A DNA stretch of 64,000 nucleotides from contig NZ_WOFB01000003.1 in assembly GCF_009733865.1 (NCBI RefSeq), positions 1-64,000 on the forward strand, given 5' to 3'. Source of the DNA: Oceanobacillus salinisoli. GTDB taxonomy: Bacteria > Bacillota > Bacilli > Bacillales > Amphibacillaceae. The number at the start of each line of letters is the position of its first letter. Position 1 is the stretch's first letter. Below are positions 18,600 to 28,988 of the stretch, in pieces. Position numbers and translations under genes: made by a program. Below the pieces are notes generated by a model that was given only the letters and a program-made list of their open reading frames with translations, made no database searches and was not told where the DNA came from.

Positions 18600-19541
18600 A
18601 TGATGAAACGTGTTGCATTTATGTTTCCGGGTCAGGGTTCCCAGGATATTGGAATGGGTAAAGAATTTTATGATGCCTATCCCGAGGTACAAGCCCTTTT
18701 TCATCAAGCAAATAACCTATTAGATAAAGATATTACTAAGTTAATGTTCGAAGGTCCCAAGGAGTCACTAACAGAAACAGAAAATGCCCAGCCTGCATTA
18801 TTATTGTCCAGTGTGGCTATCCATCAATTACTATTAAAAGAAGGAATCGAACCTGTAATGACGGTTGGTCATAGTTTAGGAGAGTACAGTGCATTAGTCG
18901 CAGCAGATGCCATACGGTTTGAAAATGCTGTTCCCCTGGTAGCTACTCGTGGCAGATTAATGGAGGACGCTTTTCCTAAAGGTCAAGGTACCATGGCTGC
19001 GGTACTTGGTTTGGAAAAAGAAGAAATAGAAAAGGCATTGGAAGCAATAACAGATGAAATCGTTGATATTGCCAATTTAAATTGTCCAGGTCAAATTGTC
19101 ATCTCTGGTTCTAAAGAAGGGATAGAGCAAGCATCAGGTCTTTTGAAAGAACAGGGTGCCAAGCGAGTTCTCCCACTAAATGTCAGTGGACCATTCCATT
19201 CCCGATTAATGAAAGCAGCAAATGAAGAGTTTTCCAGCTACCTGGACCAAATTGAATTTAACGACGCAAAGATCCCAGTATTTGCAAATGTTTCAGCAAG
19301 TCCTGTAACGGATAAGCATGAAATAAAAGACCTTCTTATCAAACAGTTGTACTCACCAGTAAGGTTTGAAGAATCGATTCGGAATATGATCGAACAAGGT
19401 GTCGATGCATTTGTTGAAGTTGGGAATGGCAAAGTACTTTCTGGCTTATTGAAAAAAATAAACCGCAGAATGCCAGTATTTGCTGTTCAAAATATGGAGT
19501 CCATGGATCAGTTTATTTCATGGTATAGGGAGGAACATTAA
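18600..19541 (+). CDS. fabD: Malonyl-CoA:ACP transacylase
   Basis: FabD loads malonyl groups onto ACP for chain elongation. The 313 residues show FPGQGSQ near the N-terminus, the nucleophile elbow [10 protein letters not shown] with the catalytic serine, and the His-containing GPFHSRLM. Two adjacent ATG codons (18600, 18603) follow AAGGAG; either could start. The stop overlaps fabG as TAATG. Confidence 0.96.
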   Translation: MMKRVAFMFPGQGSQDIGMGKEFYDAYPEVQALFHQANNLLDKDITKLMFEGPKESLTETENAQPALLLSSVAIHQLLLKEGIEPVMTVGHSLGEYSALVAADAIRFENAVPLVATRGRLMEDAFPKGQGTMAAVLGLEKEEIEKALEAITDEIVDIANLNCPGQIVISGSKEGIEQASGLLKEQGAKRVLPLNVSGPFHSRLMKAANEEFSSYLDQIEFNDAKIPVFANVSASPVTDKHEIKDLLIKQLYSPVRFEESIRNMIEQGVDAFVEVGNGKVLSGLLKKINRRMPVFAVQNMESMDQFISWYREEH

Positions 19542-20281
19542 TGTTACAAGGTAAAAATGCGCTAGTAACCGGTGCATCCCGTGGTATTGGAAGAGCCATT
19601 GCATTGGAATTGGCCAGACAGGGTGCTAATGTTGCGGTGAACTATGCTGGTAGTGAACAGAAAGCACAAGAAGTGGTAGAAGAGATAGAAAAACTTGGCG
19701 TGAAAGCATGTAAAGTACAGGCTAATGTTGCTAGTGAATCAGAAGTAAAGGCAATGGTTAAGGAAGTTACCTCACAATTTGGAAGTTTAGACATTTTAGT
19801 AAATAATGCTGGTATAACAAGAGATAATTTATTAATGCGAATGAAAGAGGAAGAATTTGACCAAGTTATTAACACGAACCTTAAAGGGGTATTCATTTGC
19901 ACAAAGGCTGTCTCTCGTCAAATGATGAAACAGAGATCAGGAAGAATCATTAATGTAGCATCCATCGTTGGCGTAGCCGGCAATCCTGGACAAGCTAATT
20001 ATGTAGCTGCAAAAGCTGGTGTCATCGGTATGACGAAAACAACGGCAAAAGAATTTGCTTCACGAAATATATTGGTGAATGCTGTTGCACCTGGATTTAT
20101 TGCAACAGACATGACAGATGAGTTAACTGACGAACAGAAAAATGGCATGCTGGATATGATTCCATTGGCAAAATTGGGACAGCCAGAAGATGTTGCAAAA
20201 GTGGTTCGTTTTCTTGCTTCAGATGATGCAAATTACATCACTGGACAGACGATTCATATTGACGGCGGAATGGTTATGTAG
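19541..20281 (+). CDS. fabG: 3-oxoacyl-[ACP] reductase
   Basis: FabG reduces beta-ketoacyl-ACP with NADPH. This 246-residue short-chain dehydrogenase carries the cofactor loop [16 protein letters not shown], and the catalytic residues S141, Y154 and K158 (YVAAK). It ends with the typical [22 protein letters not shown] precedes the ATG, which shares one base with the fabD stop. Confidence 0.97.
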   Translation: MLQGKNALVTGASRGIGRAIALELARQGANVAVNYAGSEQKAQEVVEEIEKLGVKACKVQANVASESEVKAMVKEVTSQFGSLDILVNNAGITRDNLLMRMKEEEFDQVINTNLKGVFICTKAVSRQMMKQRSGRIINVASIVGVAGNPGQANYVAAKAGVIGMTKTTAKEFASRNILVNAVAPGFIATDMTDELTDEQKNGMLDMIPLAKLGQPEDVAKVVRFLASDDANYITGQTIHIDGGMVM

Positions 20282-20432
20282 TTCACAAATATATAAAATG
20301 TGTTAGTTTTTACTAGTACATTTACCGAGACTTATGATAGTATAATATCTCAGCTATGAGACGTTTTATGTGTTTAGAGGGGATAAGCTTTTGTATAGCC
20401 CTTTCCAATTACTTGAAGGGAGGTGAAGTATG

Positions 20433-20669
20433 ATGGCAGATGTGTTCGACAGAGTAAAAGCTATTATTGTAGATCGTCTTGATGTGGAAGAAGATAAAAT
20501 TACGCTAGAAGCATCTTTTAAGGATGATCTTGAAGCAGATTCATTAGACGTAGTTGAGCTTGTAATGGAGCTTGAAGATGAATTTGATATGGAAATCGCT
20601 GATGAGGAAGCGGAAAATATTAATACAGTAGGGGATGCTGTTAATTACATAAACAGTAAACAATCCTAA
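20433..20669 (+). CDS. acpP: Acyl carrier protein
   Basis: ACP carries growing acyl chains on a phosphopantetheine arm attached to S37 in [13 protein letters not shown]. The 78-residue acidic protein is normal in size. Two ATG codons (20430 and 20433) follow GGGAGGTGAAG; the second is better spaced and gives the usual MADVF start. A TATAAT at 20341-20346 suggests its own promoter in the 150-base gap after fabG, so it may be transcribed beyond the fapR operon as in B. subtilis. Confidence 0.97.
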   Translation: MADVFDRVKAIIVDRLDVEEDKITLEASFKDDLEADSLDVVELVMELEDEFDMEIADEEAENINTVGDAVNYINSKQS

Positions 20670-20676
20670 TGAATAG

Positions 20677-20708
20677 TGAAAGTCCCGCAATCCTTGCGGG
20701 ACTTTCCG
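20677..20708 (+). terminator. Terminator after acpP
   Basis: The perfect 13-bp stem GAAAGTCCCGCAA / TTGCGGGACTTTC has a 3-base loop. It lacks a long T run, so partial read-through into rnc is possible. Confidence 0.7.
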
Positions 20709-20733
20709 TATCTTTTGCATAGAGGTGACAGAT

Positions 20734-21420
20734 ATGGATGTTGAACGACTGGAAAGACAATTAAACCTTTCTTTTCATAACCACGAATTAATCAAACAGG
20801 CTTTTACGCATTCATCTTATGTGAATGAGCATCGGAAAGAAGTATTTTCGGACAATGAGCGCTTGGAATTTTTAGGGGATGCCGTTCTTGAATTGGGTGT
20901 TTCTCAATACCTGTATCGTAATAATGAAAAAATGCCTGAAGGCGAAATGACAAAACTAAGGGCAGCTATCGTTTGTGAGCCTTCATTAATGGGGTTTGCA
21001 CAAGATCTTCATTTCGGGGATTATTTGTTATTAGGAAAAGGGGAAGAGCGGACTGGCGGGAGAGAACGCCCGGCTATTTTAGCAGATGTGTTCGAAGCAT
21101 TTTTAGGAGCACTCTATTTGGATCAAGGGTTTGAACAAGCTTTAACATTCTTACAAGAGCATGTTTTTCCGAAAATCAAAGCAGGTACTTTTTCGCATGC
21201 GATGGATTATAAAAGTCAATTACAGGAATATGTTCAACAGTATAGGAATGGATTGATTGAATACAAAATTGTGGATGAAAAAGGTCCATCTCATAATAAA
21301 GAATTCATTGCAAATGTATTAATTAATCAACAAGTGGTTGGAAAAGGTGTTGGCAGAACAAAGAAAGAAGCAGAACAGCGGGCAGCTAAAAAAGCGCTTG
21401 ATCAATATAATGAATCATAA
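20734..21420 (+). CDS. rnc: Ribonuclease III
   Basis: RNase III is a double-strand-specific endoribonuclease for rRNA and mRNA processing. The 228 residues consist of the catalytic domain with signature [14 protein letters not shown] and second acidic site [14 protein letters not shown], then a C-terminal dsRNA-binding domain (about 155-225, ending [13 protein letters not shown]). AGAGGTGA precedes ATG 20734; an in-frame GTG at 20725 overlaps that site. It lacks the N-terminal extension of B. subtilis Rnc. Confidence 0.96.
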   Translation: MDVERLERQLNLSFHNHELIKQAFTHSSYVNEHRKEVFSDNERLEFLGDAVLELGVSQYLYRNNEKMPEGEMTKLRAAIVCEPSLMGFAQDLHFGDYLLLGKGEERTGGRERPAILADVFEAFLGALYLDQGFEQALTFLQEHVFPKIKAGTFSHAMDYKSQLQEYVQQYRNGLIEYKIVDEKGPSHNKEFIANVLINQQVVGKGVGRTKKEAEQRAAKKALDQYNES

Positions 21421-21449
21421 TTTACTAATGAATATTGAAAGATTAGATT

Positions 21450-21486
21450 AAAAGGGCTGTCATTCGTTTGGAATAACAGCCTTTTA
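21450..21486. terminator. Bidirectional terminator between rnc and yfkK-like gene
   Basis: AAAAGGGCTGT and ACAGCCTTTT form a strong stem flanked by A and T runs. It serves the convergent rnc (+) and the minus-strand gene. Confidence 0.8.
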
Positions 21487-21493
21487 TACATGG

Positions 21494-21718
21494 TTATTTT
21501 TTTCTTATGGTTGCTAATTCTTCTACAAATGCTTGGGTTTCCGATGTACTAAGTCTGCCTTTTTGTACAACAATATCATACATTAATTTTAGGTCTTCAT
21601 ACTTATTCAGATCATAATCTTCTGCATCCAAAAGACCTCGATTTACGACATTTAGCCGGTCAGCCAATTCATCAAGGAGAATTTTAAGGTTTTCCTGTGA
21701 TGCGGTTTCTAAACTCAT
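21494..21718 (-). CDS. DUF1128 / UPF0435 family protein (YfkK-like)
   Basis: A 74-residue acidic, helical protein resembling B. subtilis YfkK, with NVVNRGLLDAEDYD, then YEDLKLMYDIVVQKG and LSTSETQAFVEELATIRKK. No function is established for the family. The second ATG (21718) is the likely start since AAAGGAGGTAC is too close to the first (21724). It is the only minus-strand gene besides rpmB. In B. subtilis the gene is elsewhere, so it seems to be a local insertion between rnc and smc. Confidence 0.8.
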   Translation of the reverse strand: MSLETASQENLKILLDELADRLNVVNRGLLDAEDYDLNKYEDLKLMYDIVVQKGRLSTSETQAFVEELATIRKK

Positions 21719-22001
21719 CTTCATGTACCTCCTTTATTTTTATAAGTTGCAAATACGTTATGTATCAGTTCTACACTTCTTTTGTTAATAACTTTATGAT
21801 AAAATAAATGCGGTAAAAAGCCAATGTTTTTCTAAAAAAAGAATGGAAAATCAACAAATTTAATTACGTAAGAATAAAACCATAAAATTTTCTAACGGCG
21901 TACTAATAAAAGTAAAGGTTTATGGTGTAAGTATTAATGAAACAGAGGCATTCGCTAAAGAAGGCGGGTGCCAAGTTTTTCTGAAAACTAGGAGAATGTA
22001 T

Positions 22002-25000
22002 ATGTATTTAAAACGGTTAGAAAGTGTGGGCTTCAAATCATTTGCTGAACGCATCAGTGTTGAATTTGTTCCTGGTGTTACTGCTGTGGTTGGTCCAAAC
22101 GGAAGCGGTAAGAGTAATATAACGGATGCTATTCGCTGGGTACTTGGTGAACAATCCGCTAAATCTTTACGTGGGTCTAAAATGGAGGATATTATCTTCC
22201 AGGGCAGTGATACAAGAAGACCGTTGAATGTTGCCGAAGTAACACTCGTACTGGATAATGAAGATCATTCATTACCGTTAGATTACGATGAAGTTAGTGT
22301 GACTAGACGAGTTTACCGCTCTGGAGAGAGTGAATTTTATATAAATAAACAATCCTGTCGCTTAAAAGATATTATTGACTTGTTTATGGATTCCGGGCTC
22401 GGACGTGAAGCATTCTCCATTATCAGTCAAGGAAAAGTAGAGGAAATTTTAAGTTCCAAGGCAGAGGAAAGACGTACGATATTTGAAGAAGCTGCAGGGG
22501 TTTTAAAATATAAACAACGAAAAAAGAAAGCCGAATATAAACTGGCAGAAACACAGGAAAATTTAAATCGTGTGGAAGATATCATTCACGAAATTGAACA
22601 GCAAATTAATCCGCTTCAAGAACAAGCCGAAACTGCCAAAAAATACTTAGAGCTAAAAGAAGAGCTAAAACAGGAAGAAATCTCATTTTTAATTGCTGAA
22701 ATCGAAAAACTGCACAATGAATGGCAGTTGCTGCTGGAAAGTATTAATGAACAAAAGTCGGAAGAACTGCAGCTAAAGACATCCATTCAGCAAAAAGAAT
22801 CCGAAATCGAAAAACAGAGATTGCAAATAGATAAAATGGATGAAGAAATTGAGAAATCTCAACAGGAGCTGCTGTTCACAACGGAACAATTAGAAAAATA
22901 CGAAGGTAAAAAGCAACTTTTAAATGAGCGAACGAAACATTTTGATGAGAACAGAAAAAAGCTGGAATTACAAAAAAATGATACAGAAGAGAATATTGGA
23001 AAACTACATGAAGAGCTAGTTCAGGAGCAAAACAAATTATCCGATCTAATGGAAATGAGACAAAAGACCAAGCAACAGGTTAAACAATTGGAGGAGAAAT
23101 TAACATGGAGCGAGGAGTCCATTTCCGATCAAATTGAAGAACTTAAATCGGATTATATTGAATACCTGAATAAGCAAGCTGCTATGCGTAATGAGAAGCA
23201 ATCTATTCAACAGCAACTCCAGCAAATTTCAGGAAAAAAAGATAAACAAGCTGCAAAGTTTCAGGATTTATTAAAATTAAGAGATGAACTTACAGAAAAG
23301 AAACATCAAATGGAAGAGGAACATAAAAAACAGGAAAAATTATATGCTGAAAAGCAAGAGATGGTAAAAGATTTAAAAGCCAATTTAGAAAAGGAAAGAA
23401 ATGATTTTCAGGAATCCCAGACGAAGCTTTACCAAGGATATCAGTATATTGAAAAGCTAAAGTCCAAAAGAGAAATGCTTGAAGAAATGAAAGAAGACTT
23501 TCAAGGGTTTTTCCAAGGGGTAAAGGCTGTATTGAAGGCACGTGAACAAAATGCTTTAGAGCATATTCATGGTGCAGTGATTGAATTAATTGATGTTCCT
23601 AAAACGTATATTACGGCAATTGAAACGGTTCTTGGCGGACAAGCACAGCATATTGTTGTGCAGCATGACTTAGCAGCACGTAACGCGATTCAATGGCTTA
23701 AGAAAACGAATAATGGCCGTGCAACCTTTCTGCCGATTGAATCGATTCAAGAGCGTTTTGTTTCAAAAGACATGCTTTTACAAATTGAAAACCATCCAGG
23801 TTTTATTGGAATTGCAGCAGACCTGGTAAAGTCAGACTTGATTTATCAAAAGGCCGTTAATCATCTCATGGGGCATGTAATCATTTCCAAAACACTAAAA
23901 GATGCCAATGAAATTGCACGAATGGTACAACGTCGATTTCGAGTGGTAACACTGGATGGCGATGTGGTCAACCCTGGTGGTTCTATGTCGGGTGGTGCAT
24001 TAAAGAAGACAAATCAATCCTTATTTTCCAGGGAAAAGGATATTCAGGAATTAACAGAAAAAATAGATGAATTCCAGGAAAAGATTTTGTTGTTTGAGCA
24101 GAAGGTTCAAAAACAAAAACAGCAAATTACAGACACAGAAAAACAACTTCAAAGTGAAGAAGAAGTGATCTTGCATGAACAGCAAATATTGCAAAAACTT
24201 AAAACTGAGTATAAAGAAATGGAACTAAAACTGGATTCATTAAACGATAATCTGTATATCTATGATCAGGATCAAAAACAATATATTCAGGATGGGAATT
24301 CTTTAGAGTTACGTGATAAACAATTAACAGATGACTTGGCTCACGTAAAAGAACAATTAGAGACGATTCAAAAGAAAATTGACAGATTAACCGTACAAGA
24401 AGCACAATTTAAGGATAATCAGGAAACGATGCAAAATGAACTGCATCAGTATCAAGTTTCCTTAGCTGAGCAGGAAGAACGAGTGAAAAGTCAAAAAGAT
24501 AAAGTAACTGTGGTTAACGACCAGTTGACGGAATTACAGCAACAATATGATTCTTATACCAAAGATTTAGATACCCTGCTGGAGATGAATCACATCGAAG
24601 AAACAGAAGAAGAAATAGAGCAAATGCTGCTTTCAAATCGAAAGAAAAAAGCGGAAATCACCAATTCCATTCAAGAAAAACGATCTGATCGTGCTAAACT
24701 AACACAATGGATACAGGATCAGGAGAGGGAATTGAAAGAAGAAAATAAAAAACATCAAGCTTTTGTGCAAATGATTCAGGAAAAGGAAGTACAAGCAAAT
24801 CGCCTGGATGTTGATTTGGAAAATCGTTTAAATCACCTGCAGAAGGAATATATCATTACCTATGAAAAGGCAGCCCAGCTCTATGAAAAAGCAGTAGATA
24901 TGGATCAATCCAAAGCACGAGTGCAAGAGTTGAAAACTAGAATTGAACGATTAGGTACTATTAATTTAGGAGCCATTGAAGAATATGATCGAATCTCAGA

Positions 25001-25568
25001 ACGATATAAATTTTTATCGGATCAAAGGAATGATTTAGTAGAAGCAAAGGAAACGCTGTTTTCCGTTATTTCTGAAATGGACGAAGAAATGATGAAACGC
25101 TTTGATGAGACCTTTTCAAAAATTAAAGAAGAATTTGGAGTTGTATTTAAACAGTTATTTGGTGGTGGGCATGCTGAATTGAAATTAACCGACCCAAACC
25201 ATTTATTGGATACGGGGGTAGATATTATTGCCCAGCCTCCAGGTAAAAAACTGCAAAATCTTGGATTGCTCTCAGGTGGGGAACGTGCTCTGACAGCTAT
25301 TGCCCTGTTATTTGCCATTTTAAGGGTAAGGCCTGTACCATTTTGTATTTTAGATGAAGTGGAAGCGGCATTGGACGAGGCGAATGTCACTCGTTTTGCC
25401 AAGTATATTAAGCTGTACAGTGAAAAAACACAATTTATTGTGATTACACACCGAAAAGGTACGATGGAAGAGGCGGATGTATTGTATGGTGTAACGATGC
25501 AGGAATCTGGTGTGTCCCGCTTAGTTTCCGTAAAACTGGAAGATACGAAAGAATTAATTAATTCCTAA
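22002..25568 (+). CDS. smc: Chromosome partition protein SMC
   Basis: SMC is the ATPase core of bacterial condensin, acting with ScpA and ScpB in chromosome organisation. The 1188 residues have the N-terminal Walker A GPNGSGKSNITDAIRW, long coiled coils (about 170-500 and 680-1020), a hinge (about 510-670, with GSMSGGA), and C-terminal signature LSGGERALTAIA and Walker B FCILDEVEAALDEANV. ATG 22002 was preferred to 21996 because TAGGAG is properly spaced from it and the product then begins MYLKRLESVGFKSF as in relatives. The 283-base upstream gap shows no other gene. Confidence 0.97.
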   Translation: MYLKRLESVGFKSFAERISVEFVPGVTAVVGPNGSGKSNITDAIRWVLGEQSAKSLRGSKMEDIIFQGSDTRRPLNVAEVTLVLDNEDHSLPLDYDEVSVTRRVYRSGESEFYINKQSCRLKDIIDLFMDSGLGREAFSIISQGKVEEILSSKAEERRTIFEEAAGVLKYKQRKKKAEYKLAETQENLNRVEDIIHEIEQQINPLQEQAETAKKYLELKEELKQEEISFLIAEIEKLHNEWQLLLESINEQKSEELQLKTSIQQKESEIEKQRLQIDKMDEEIEKSQQELLFTTEQLEKYEGKKQLLNERTKHFDENRKKLELQKNDTEENIGKLHEELVQEQNKLSDLMEMRQKTKQQVKQLEEKLTWSEESISDQIEELKSDYIEYLNKQAAMRNEKQSIQQQLQQISGKKDKQAAKFQDLLKLRDELTEKKHQMEEEHKKQEKLYAEKQEMVKDLKANLEKERNDFQESQTKLYQGYQYIEKLKSKREMLEEMKEDFQGFFQGVKAVLKAREQNALEHIHGAVIELIDVPKTYITAIETVLGGQAQHIVVQHDLAARNAIQWLKKTNNGRATFLPIESIQERFVSKDMLLQIENHPGFIGIAADLVKSDLIYQKAVNHLMGHVIISKTLKDANEIARMVQRRFRVVTLDGDVVNPGGSMSGGALKKTNQSLFSREKDIQELTEKIDEFQEKILLFEQKVQKQKQQITDTEKQLQSEEEVILHEQQILQKLKTEYKEMELKLDSLNDNLYIYDQDQKQYIQDGNSLELRDKQLTDDLAHVKEQLETIQKKIDRLTVQEAQFKDNQETMQNELHQYQVSLAEQEERVKSQKDKVTVVNDQLTELQQQYDSYTKDLDTLLEMNHIEETEEEIEQMLLSNRKKKAEITNSIQEKRSDRAKLTQWIQDQERELKEENKKHQAFVQMIQEKEVQANRLDVDLENRLNHLQKEYIITYEKAAQLYEKAVDMDQSKARVQELKTRIERLGTINLGAIEEYDRISERYKFLSDQRNDLVEAKETLFSVISEMDEEMMKRFDETFSKIKEEFGVVFKQLFGGGHAELKLTDPNHLLDTGVDIIAQPPGKKLQNLGLLSGGERALTAIALLFAILRVRPVPFCILDEVEAALDEANVTRFAKYIKLYSEKTQFIVITHRKGTMEEADVLYGVTMQESGVSRLVSVKLEDTKELINS

Positions 25569-25583
25569 GGAGGTAGAACAATT

Positions 25584-26597
25584 ATGGGATTTATGGACAA
25601 ATTGAAGAGTAAATTTACACAAAACAAGGAAACAGAAGAGATAAGTGAAAAATATAAAGAGGGTATGAAAAAGAGCCGTAATACTTTTTCAGGAAAAATC
25701 AACGATCTCATTGCCAGATATCGAAAAGTGGACGAAGACTTTTTTGAGGAACTGGAAGAAGTCCTCATTTCTGCTGATGTTGGTGTTATGACTGTTATGG
25801 ATTTGATCGATGAATTAAAAATGGAAGTCAAGCGTCAGAATATCAAGGATACCAAAGAAGTTAAAAACGTTATTTCTGAAAAATTGGTGGAAATTTATTA
25901 TGGTGATGAAAATGAAGAGATTGAGAAATTAAAGGTCAAAGAGGATGAGTTATCTGTTATTTTAGTAGTTGGTGTGAATGGGGTTGGGAAAACAACCTCC
26001 ATTGGTAAATTAGCACATCAATTAAAGACACAAGGAAAAAATGTTGTTCTCGCTGCTGGTGATACGTTTCGCGCAGGTGCTATCGAACAGCTTGAGGTTT
26101 GGGGTGAACGCGCAGGTGTAGACGTTATTAAGCAAAGTGCTGGAAGTGACCCTGCTGCAGTTATATTTGATGGAATTAAAGCTGCCAAATCAAGAGGAGC
26201 AGATGTATTAATTTGTGATACAGCTGGCAGACTCCAAAATAAAGTAAATTTAATGAACGAACTAGCAAAAGTAAAACGCGTCATTGAGCGGGAAATACCT
26301 GGTGCTCCGCATGAAGTATTATTGGTATTAGATGCGACAACAGGCCAAAACGCATTAAGCCAGGCAAAAACATTTTCTGAGGCTACCGATGTAACAGGTA
26401 TCGTTTTAACGAAATTAGATGGTACAGCTAAGGGTGGTATTGTTTTGGCAATACGTAATGAATTAAATATTCCAGTGAAATTTGTTGGCCTTGGAGAAAA
26501 AGTGGATGACCTGCAGCAATTTGATGCCCATGCATTTGTGTATGGACTTTTCGCTGATATGATGGAAGACAGTGAAGAAGAACAAAAGGATGTTTGA
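25584..26597 (+). CDS. ftsY: Signal recognition particle receptor FtsY
   Basis: FtsY docks SRP-ribosome complexes at the membrane. The 337 residues have a short charged A domain, the four-helix N domain (about 20-110) and the G domain with GVNGVGKTT, DTAGRLQNK, TKLDGTAKGG and GLGEKVDDL. AAGGAGG precedes the ATG 15 bases after smc, implying one operon. No terminator separates it from the ylxM promoter. Confidence 0.97.
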   Translation: MGFMDKLKSKFTQNKETEEISEKYKEGMKKSRNTFSGKINDLIARYRKVDEDFFEELEEVLISADVGVMTVMDLIDELKMEVKRQNIKDTKEVKNVISEKLVEIYYGDENEEIEKLKVKEDELSVILVVGVNGVGKTTSIGKLAHQLKTQGKNVVLAAGDTFRAGAIEQLEVWGERAGVDVIKQSAGSDPAAVIFDGIKAAKSRGADVLICDTAGRLQNKVNLMNELAKVKRVIEREIPGAPHEVLLVLDATTGQNALSQAKTFSEATDVTGIVLTKLDGTAKGGIVLAIRNELNIPVKFVGLGEKVDDLQQFDAHAFVYGLFADMMEDSEEEQKDV

Positions 26598-26614
26598 TAA
26601 AGAAAAGGATTCCC

Positions 26615-26642
26615 TTGACAGATATACATATTCCGGTATGAT
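26615..26642 (+). promoter_or_regulatory. Sigma-A promoter for ylxM-ffh
   Basis: TTGACA (26615-26620), a 16-base spacer and TATGAT (26637-26642), about 40 bases before the ylxM start. Confidence 0.75.
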
Positions 26643-26681
26643 ATTATGTAAAGGAGATTCACTTAACAAAGGGGTGGCGTT

Positions 26682-26999
26682 TTGATAGAGAAAACAACCC
26701 GGATGAATTATCTATATGATTTTTACCAAGCATTGTTAACTTCTAAACAACGTAATTATATGGAATTGTACTATTTAGAAGATTATTCGCTAGGAGAAAT
26801 ATCCGAATTATATCAAGTATCGAGGCAGGCTGTATATGATAATATCAAACGTACCGAGTCGATGCTTGAATCCTATGAAGAAAAATTACATTTGTATGAA
26901 AGATTTCTTAAGCGTGGACAGATATTAGAGAAAATGGAAAAGTCTACTTCGGATGAAAGCATGTTATCTTTTATACAACAATTAAAAGAAATAGATTAG
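26682..26999 (+). CDS. ylxM: Putative DNA-binding protein YlxM
   Basis: A 105-residue helix-turn-helix protein related to sigma-70 region 4 ([27 protein letters not shown]). It is encoded next to ffh in most Firmicutes, where it is linked to SRP function. The start is TTG, with GGGGTGG seven bases upstream, giving [16 protein letters not shown] strong promoter sits just upstream and ffh follows after 13 bases. Confidence 0.93.
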   Translation: MIEKTTRMNYLYDFYQALLTSKQRNYMELYYLEDYSLGEISELYQVSRQAVYDNIKRTESMLESYEEKLHLYERFLKRGQILEKMEKSTSDESMLSFIQQLKEID

Positions 27000-27012
27000 G
27001 AGGACACCTTCT

Positions 27013-28356
27013 ATGGCATTTGAAGGATTGGCCGAACGCCTGCAAAGTACGATAAAAAAAATTACAGGCAAAGGTAAAGTTTCTGAGCAAGATGTAAAGG
27101 AAATGACCCGTGAAGTACGCCTTGCATTGCTGGAAGCAGATGTTAATTTTAAGGTCGTAAAAGACTTAATCAAACGAATTAAAGAACGTGCTGTCGGACA
27201 AGAAGTGATGGAAAGTTTAACGCCTGGTCAACAAGTCATCAAAGTTGTAAAAGAAGAATTAACTGCTCTAATGGGTGGTGAGCAAAGCAAGATTGCAGTT
27301 GCTGATCGTCCGCCTACTGTCATTATGATGGTCGGTTTGCAAGGTGCTGGTAAAACAACGACCACAGGTAAATTAGCAAATCATTTGCGCAAGAAGCATA
27401 ATCGTTCCCCACTTCTTGTCGCTTGTGATGTTTATCGACCTGCAGCAATTAACCAGTTGGAAACTTTAGGCGAGCAATTAAATATGCCCGTATTTTCTAT
27501 GGGAACAGAAGCAAACCCTGTAGATATCGCAACAAAAGCAATAGAAAAAGCGAAAGAAGAGCATAATGATTATGTCATTATTGATACGGCCGGGCGTTTG
27601 CATGTAGACTCTGAATTAATGGAAGAACTCCAGCAAATTAAAGCAAATGTAAAACCCGAAGAAATTTTCCTTGTGGTAGATGCTATGACTGGTCAGGATG
27701 CCGTAAATGTTGCGGAAAGTTTTAATGAGCAGCTGGATCTTTCTGGTGTTGTATTAACTAAGCTTGATGGGGATACTCGTGGTGGTGCAGCACTGTCTAT
27801 TAAAGCAGTAACCGATAAACCGGTTAAATTTGCAGGGATGGGCGAAAAGTTAGATGAGCTGGAACCTTTTCATCCGGAGCGAATGGCTTCCCGTATTCTA
27901 GGAATGGGAGATGTACTTTCACTGATTGAAAAGGCTCAAGCCAATGTGGATGAGAAACAAGCGAAAGAACTGGAAGAAAAAATGCGCACAATGTCCTTTA
28001 CATTTGATGACTTTTTAGAGCAAATGGGACAGGTGAAAAATATGGGGCCATTGGATGAATTGATTAATATGATTCCTGGTGCCAATAAAATGAAGGGCTT
28101 AAAGAACGCACAAATAGATGAGAAACAGCTTTCCCATGTGGAAGCTATTATCCAGTCGATGACCAAAAAGGAAAGACAGGAACCAAATATTATTAATGCA
28201 AGCCGCAAAAAGCGGATTGCAAAAGGCTCAGGTACAACTGTCTCACAAGTCAATCGATTACTTAAACAATTTAATGATATGAAGAAAATGATGAAGCAGA
28301 TGACCAACATGCAAAAAGGAAAAAAAGGCAAAGGCATGAACTTCCCGTTTATGTAA
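27013..28356 (+). CDS. ffh: Signal recognition particle protein Ffh (SRP54)
   Basis: Ffh is the GTPase that binds signal sequences and 4.5S/scRNA. The 447 residues have an N domain, a G domain (GLQGAGKTTTTGKLA, DTAGRLHVD, TKLDGDTRGG), and the methionine-rich M domain from about 300 to the end with RIAKGSGTTVSQVN. AGGAGGACAC precedes the ATG. No clear terminator follows; a compound repeat begins right after the stop. Confidence 0.97.
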   Translation: MAFEGLAERLQSTIKKITGKGKVSEQDVKEMTREVRLALLEADVNFKVVKDLIKRIKERAVGQEVMESLTPGQQVIKVVKEELTALMGGEQSKIAVADRPPTVIMMVGLQGAGKTTTTGKLANHLRKKHNRSPLLVACDVYRPAAINQLETLGEQLNMPVFSMGTEANPVDIATKAIEKAKEEHNDYVIIDTAGRLHVDSELMEELQQIKANVKPEEIFLVVDAMTGQDAVNVAESFNEQLDLSGVVLTKLDGDTRGGAALSIKAVTDKPVKFAGMGEKLDELEPFHPERMASRILGMGDVLSLIEKAQANVDEKQAKELEEKMRTMSFTFDDFLEQMGQVKNMGPLDELINMIPGANKMKGLKNAQIDEKQLSHVEAIIQSMTKKERQEPNIINASRKKRIAKGSGTTVSQVNRLLKQFNDMKKMMKQMTNMQKGKKGKGMNFPFM

Positions 28357-28545
28357 ATGGCTGTTTTCCAATAAATTGTTGTTTTTGCGGGAACAGTGAC
28401 CAGAGTGAGACCCCTAAGGACGAGACAGCGCGAGGAGGCTCACGGGTCGCCCTAAGGTGCGCGTCCTGTTATTTCCGTAGCGTTATGCTGATACTCCAAC
28501 ATTATATGAAGTTAGTTCGTAGTTTATATCAATTGTTAGGGTGAA
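28357..28545 (+). repeat. Compound repeat, copy A (ffh-rpsP gap)
   Basis: Positions 28389-28464 match the reverse complement of 33348-33423 at 74 of 76 bases by hand alignment. The left flank (GTTTTCC, ATTGTTG) and the right flank TAGTTTATATCAATTG near 28512-28527 are the terminal sequences found around the other copies. The copy looks truncated: it lacks the full 10-bp inverted repeat seen in copy B. Confidence 0.75.
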
Positions 28546-28633
28546 AAGTAACAACACTATCGATAAGAGCGATTTAAATAAAGTGGGAGTTGCTTAGAAT
28601 TTATACTTTTTTCATTGTGTAATGGAAAAACAC

Positions 28634-28662
28634 TTTACAGACATGAAAATATCTGTTAGAAT
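28634..28662 (+). promoter_or_regulatory. Sigma-A promoter for rpsP
   Basis: TTTACA (28634-28639), a 17-base spacer and TAGAAT (28657-28662), 40 bases before the rpsP start. Confidence 0.7.
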
Positions 28663-28701
28663 CATATCTTGTGAAAAACATTTTATGGAGGTGCTAAAAA
28701 A

Positions 28702-28968
28702 ATGGCAGTTAAAATTCGTTTAAAACGTATGGGATCTAAAAGAAATCCTTTTTATCGTATCGTTGTAGCTGATTCACGTTCTCCTCGTGATGGACGTAAT
28801 ATCGAACAGATTGGAACGTACAACCCGGTTGTTAATCCAATTGAAGTTAAAATAGATGAGGAAAAAGCACTTGATTGGATGAAAAAAGGCGCAAAACCAA
28901 GTGATACTGTTCGCAACTTATTCTCACAAGAAGGCATCATGAAAAAATTCCACGAACAGAAAAATTAA
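28702..28968 (+). CDS. rpsP: 30S ribosomal protein S16
   Basis: S16 is an 88-residue small-subunit assembly protein. It begins [32 protein letters not shown], with IEQIGTYNP, all canonical. GGAGGTG precedes the ATG. It heads a ribosome-maturation cluster running to rbgA. Confidence 0.98.
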   Translation: MAVKIRLKRMGSKRNPFYRIVVADSRSPRDGRNIEQIGTYNPVVNPIEVKIDEEKALDWMKKGAKPSDTVRNLFSQEGIMKKFHEQKN

Positions 28969-28988
28969 TAGCAAAGTAGTGTGATATC

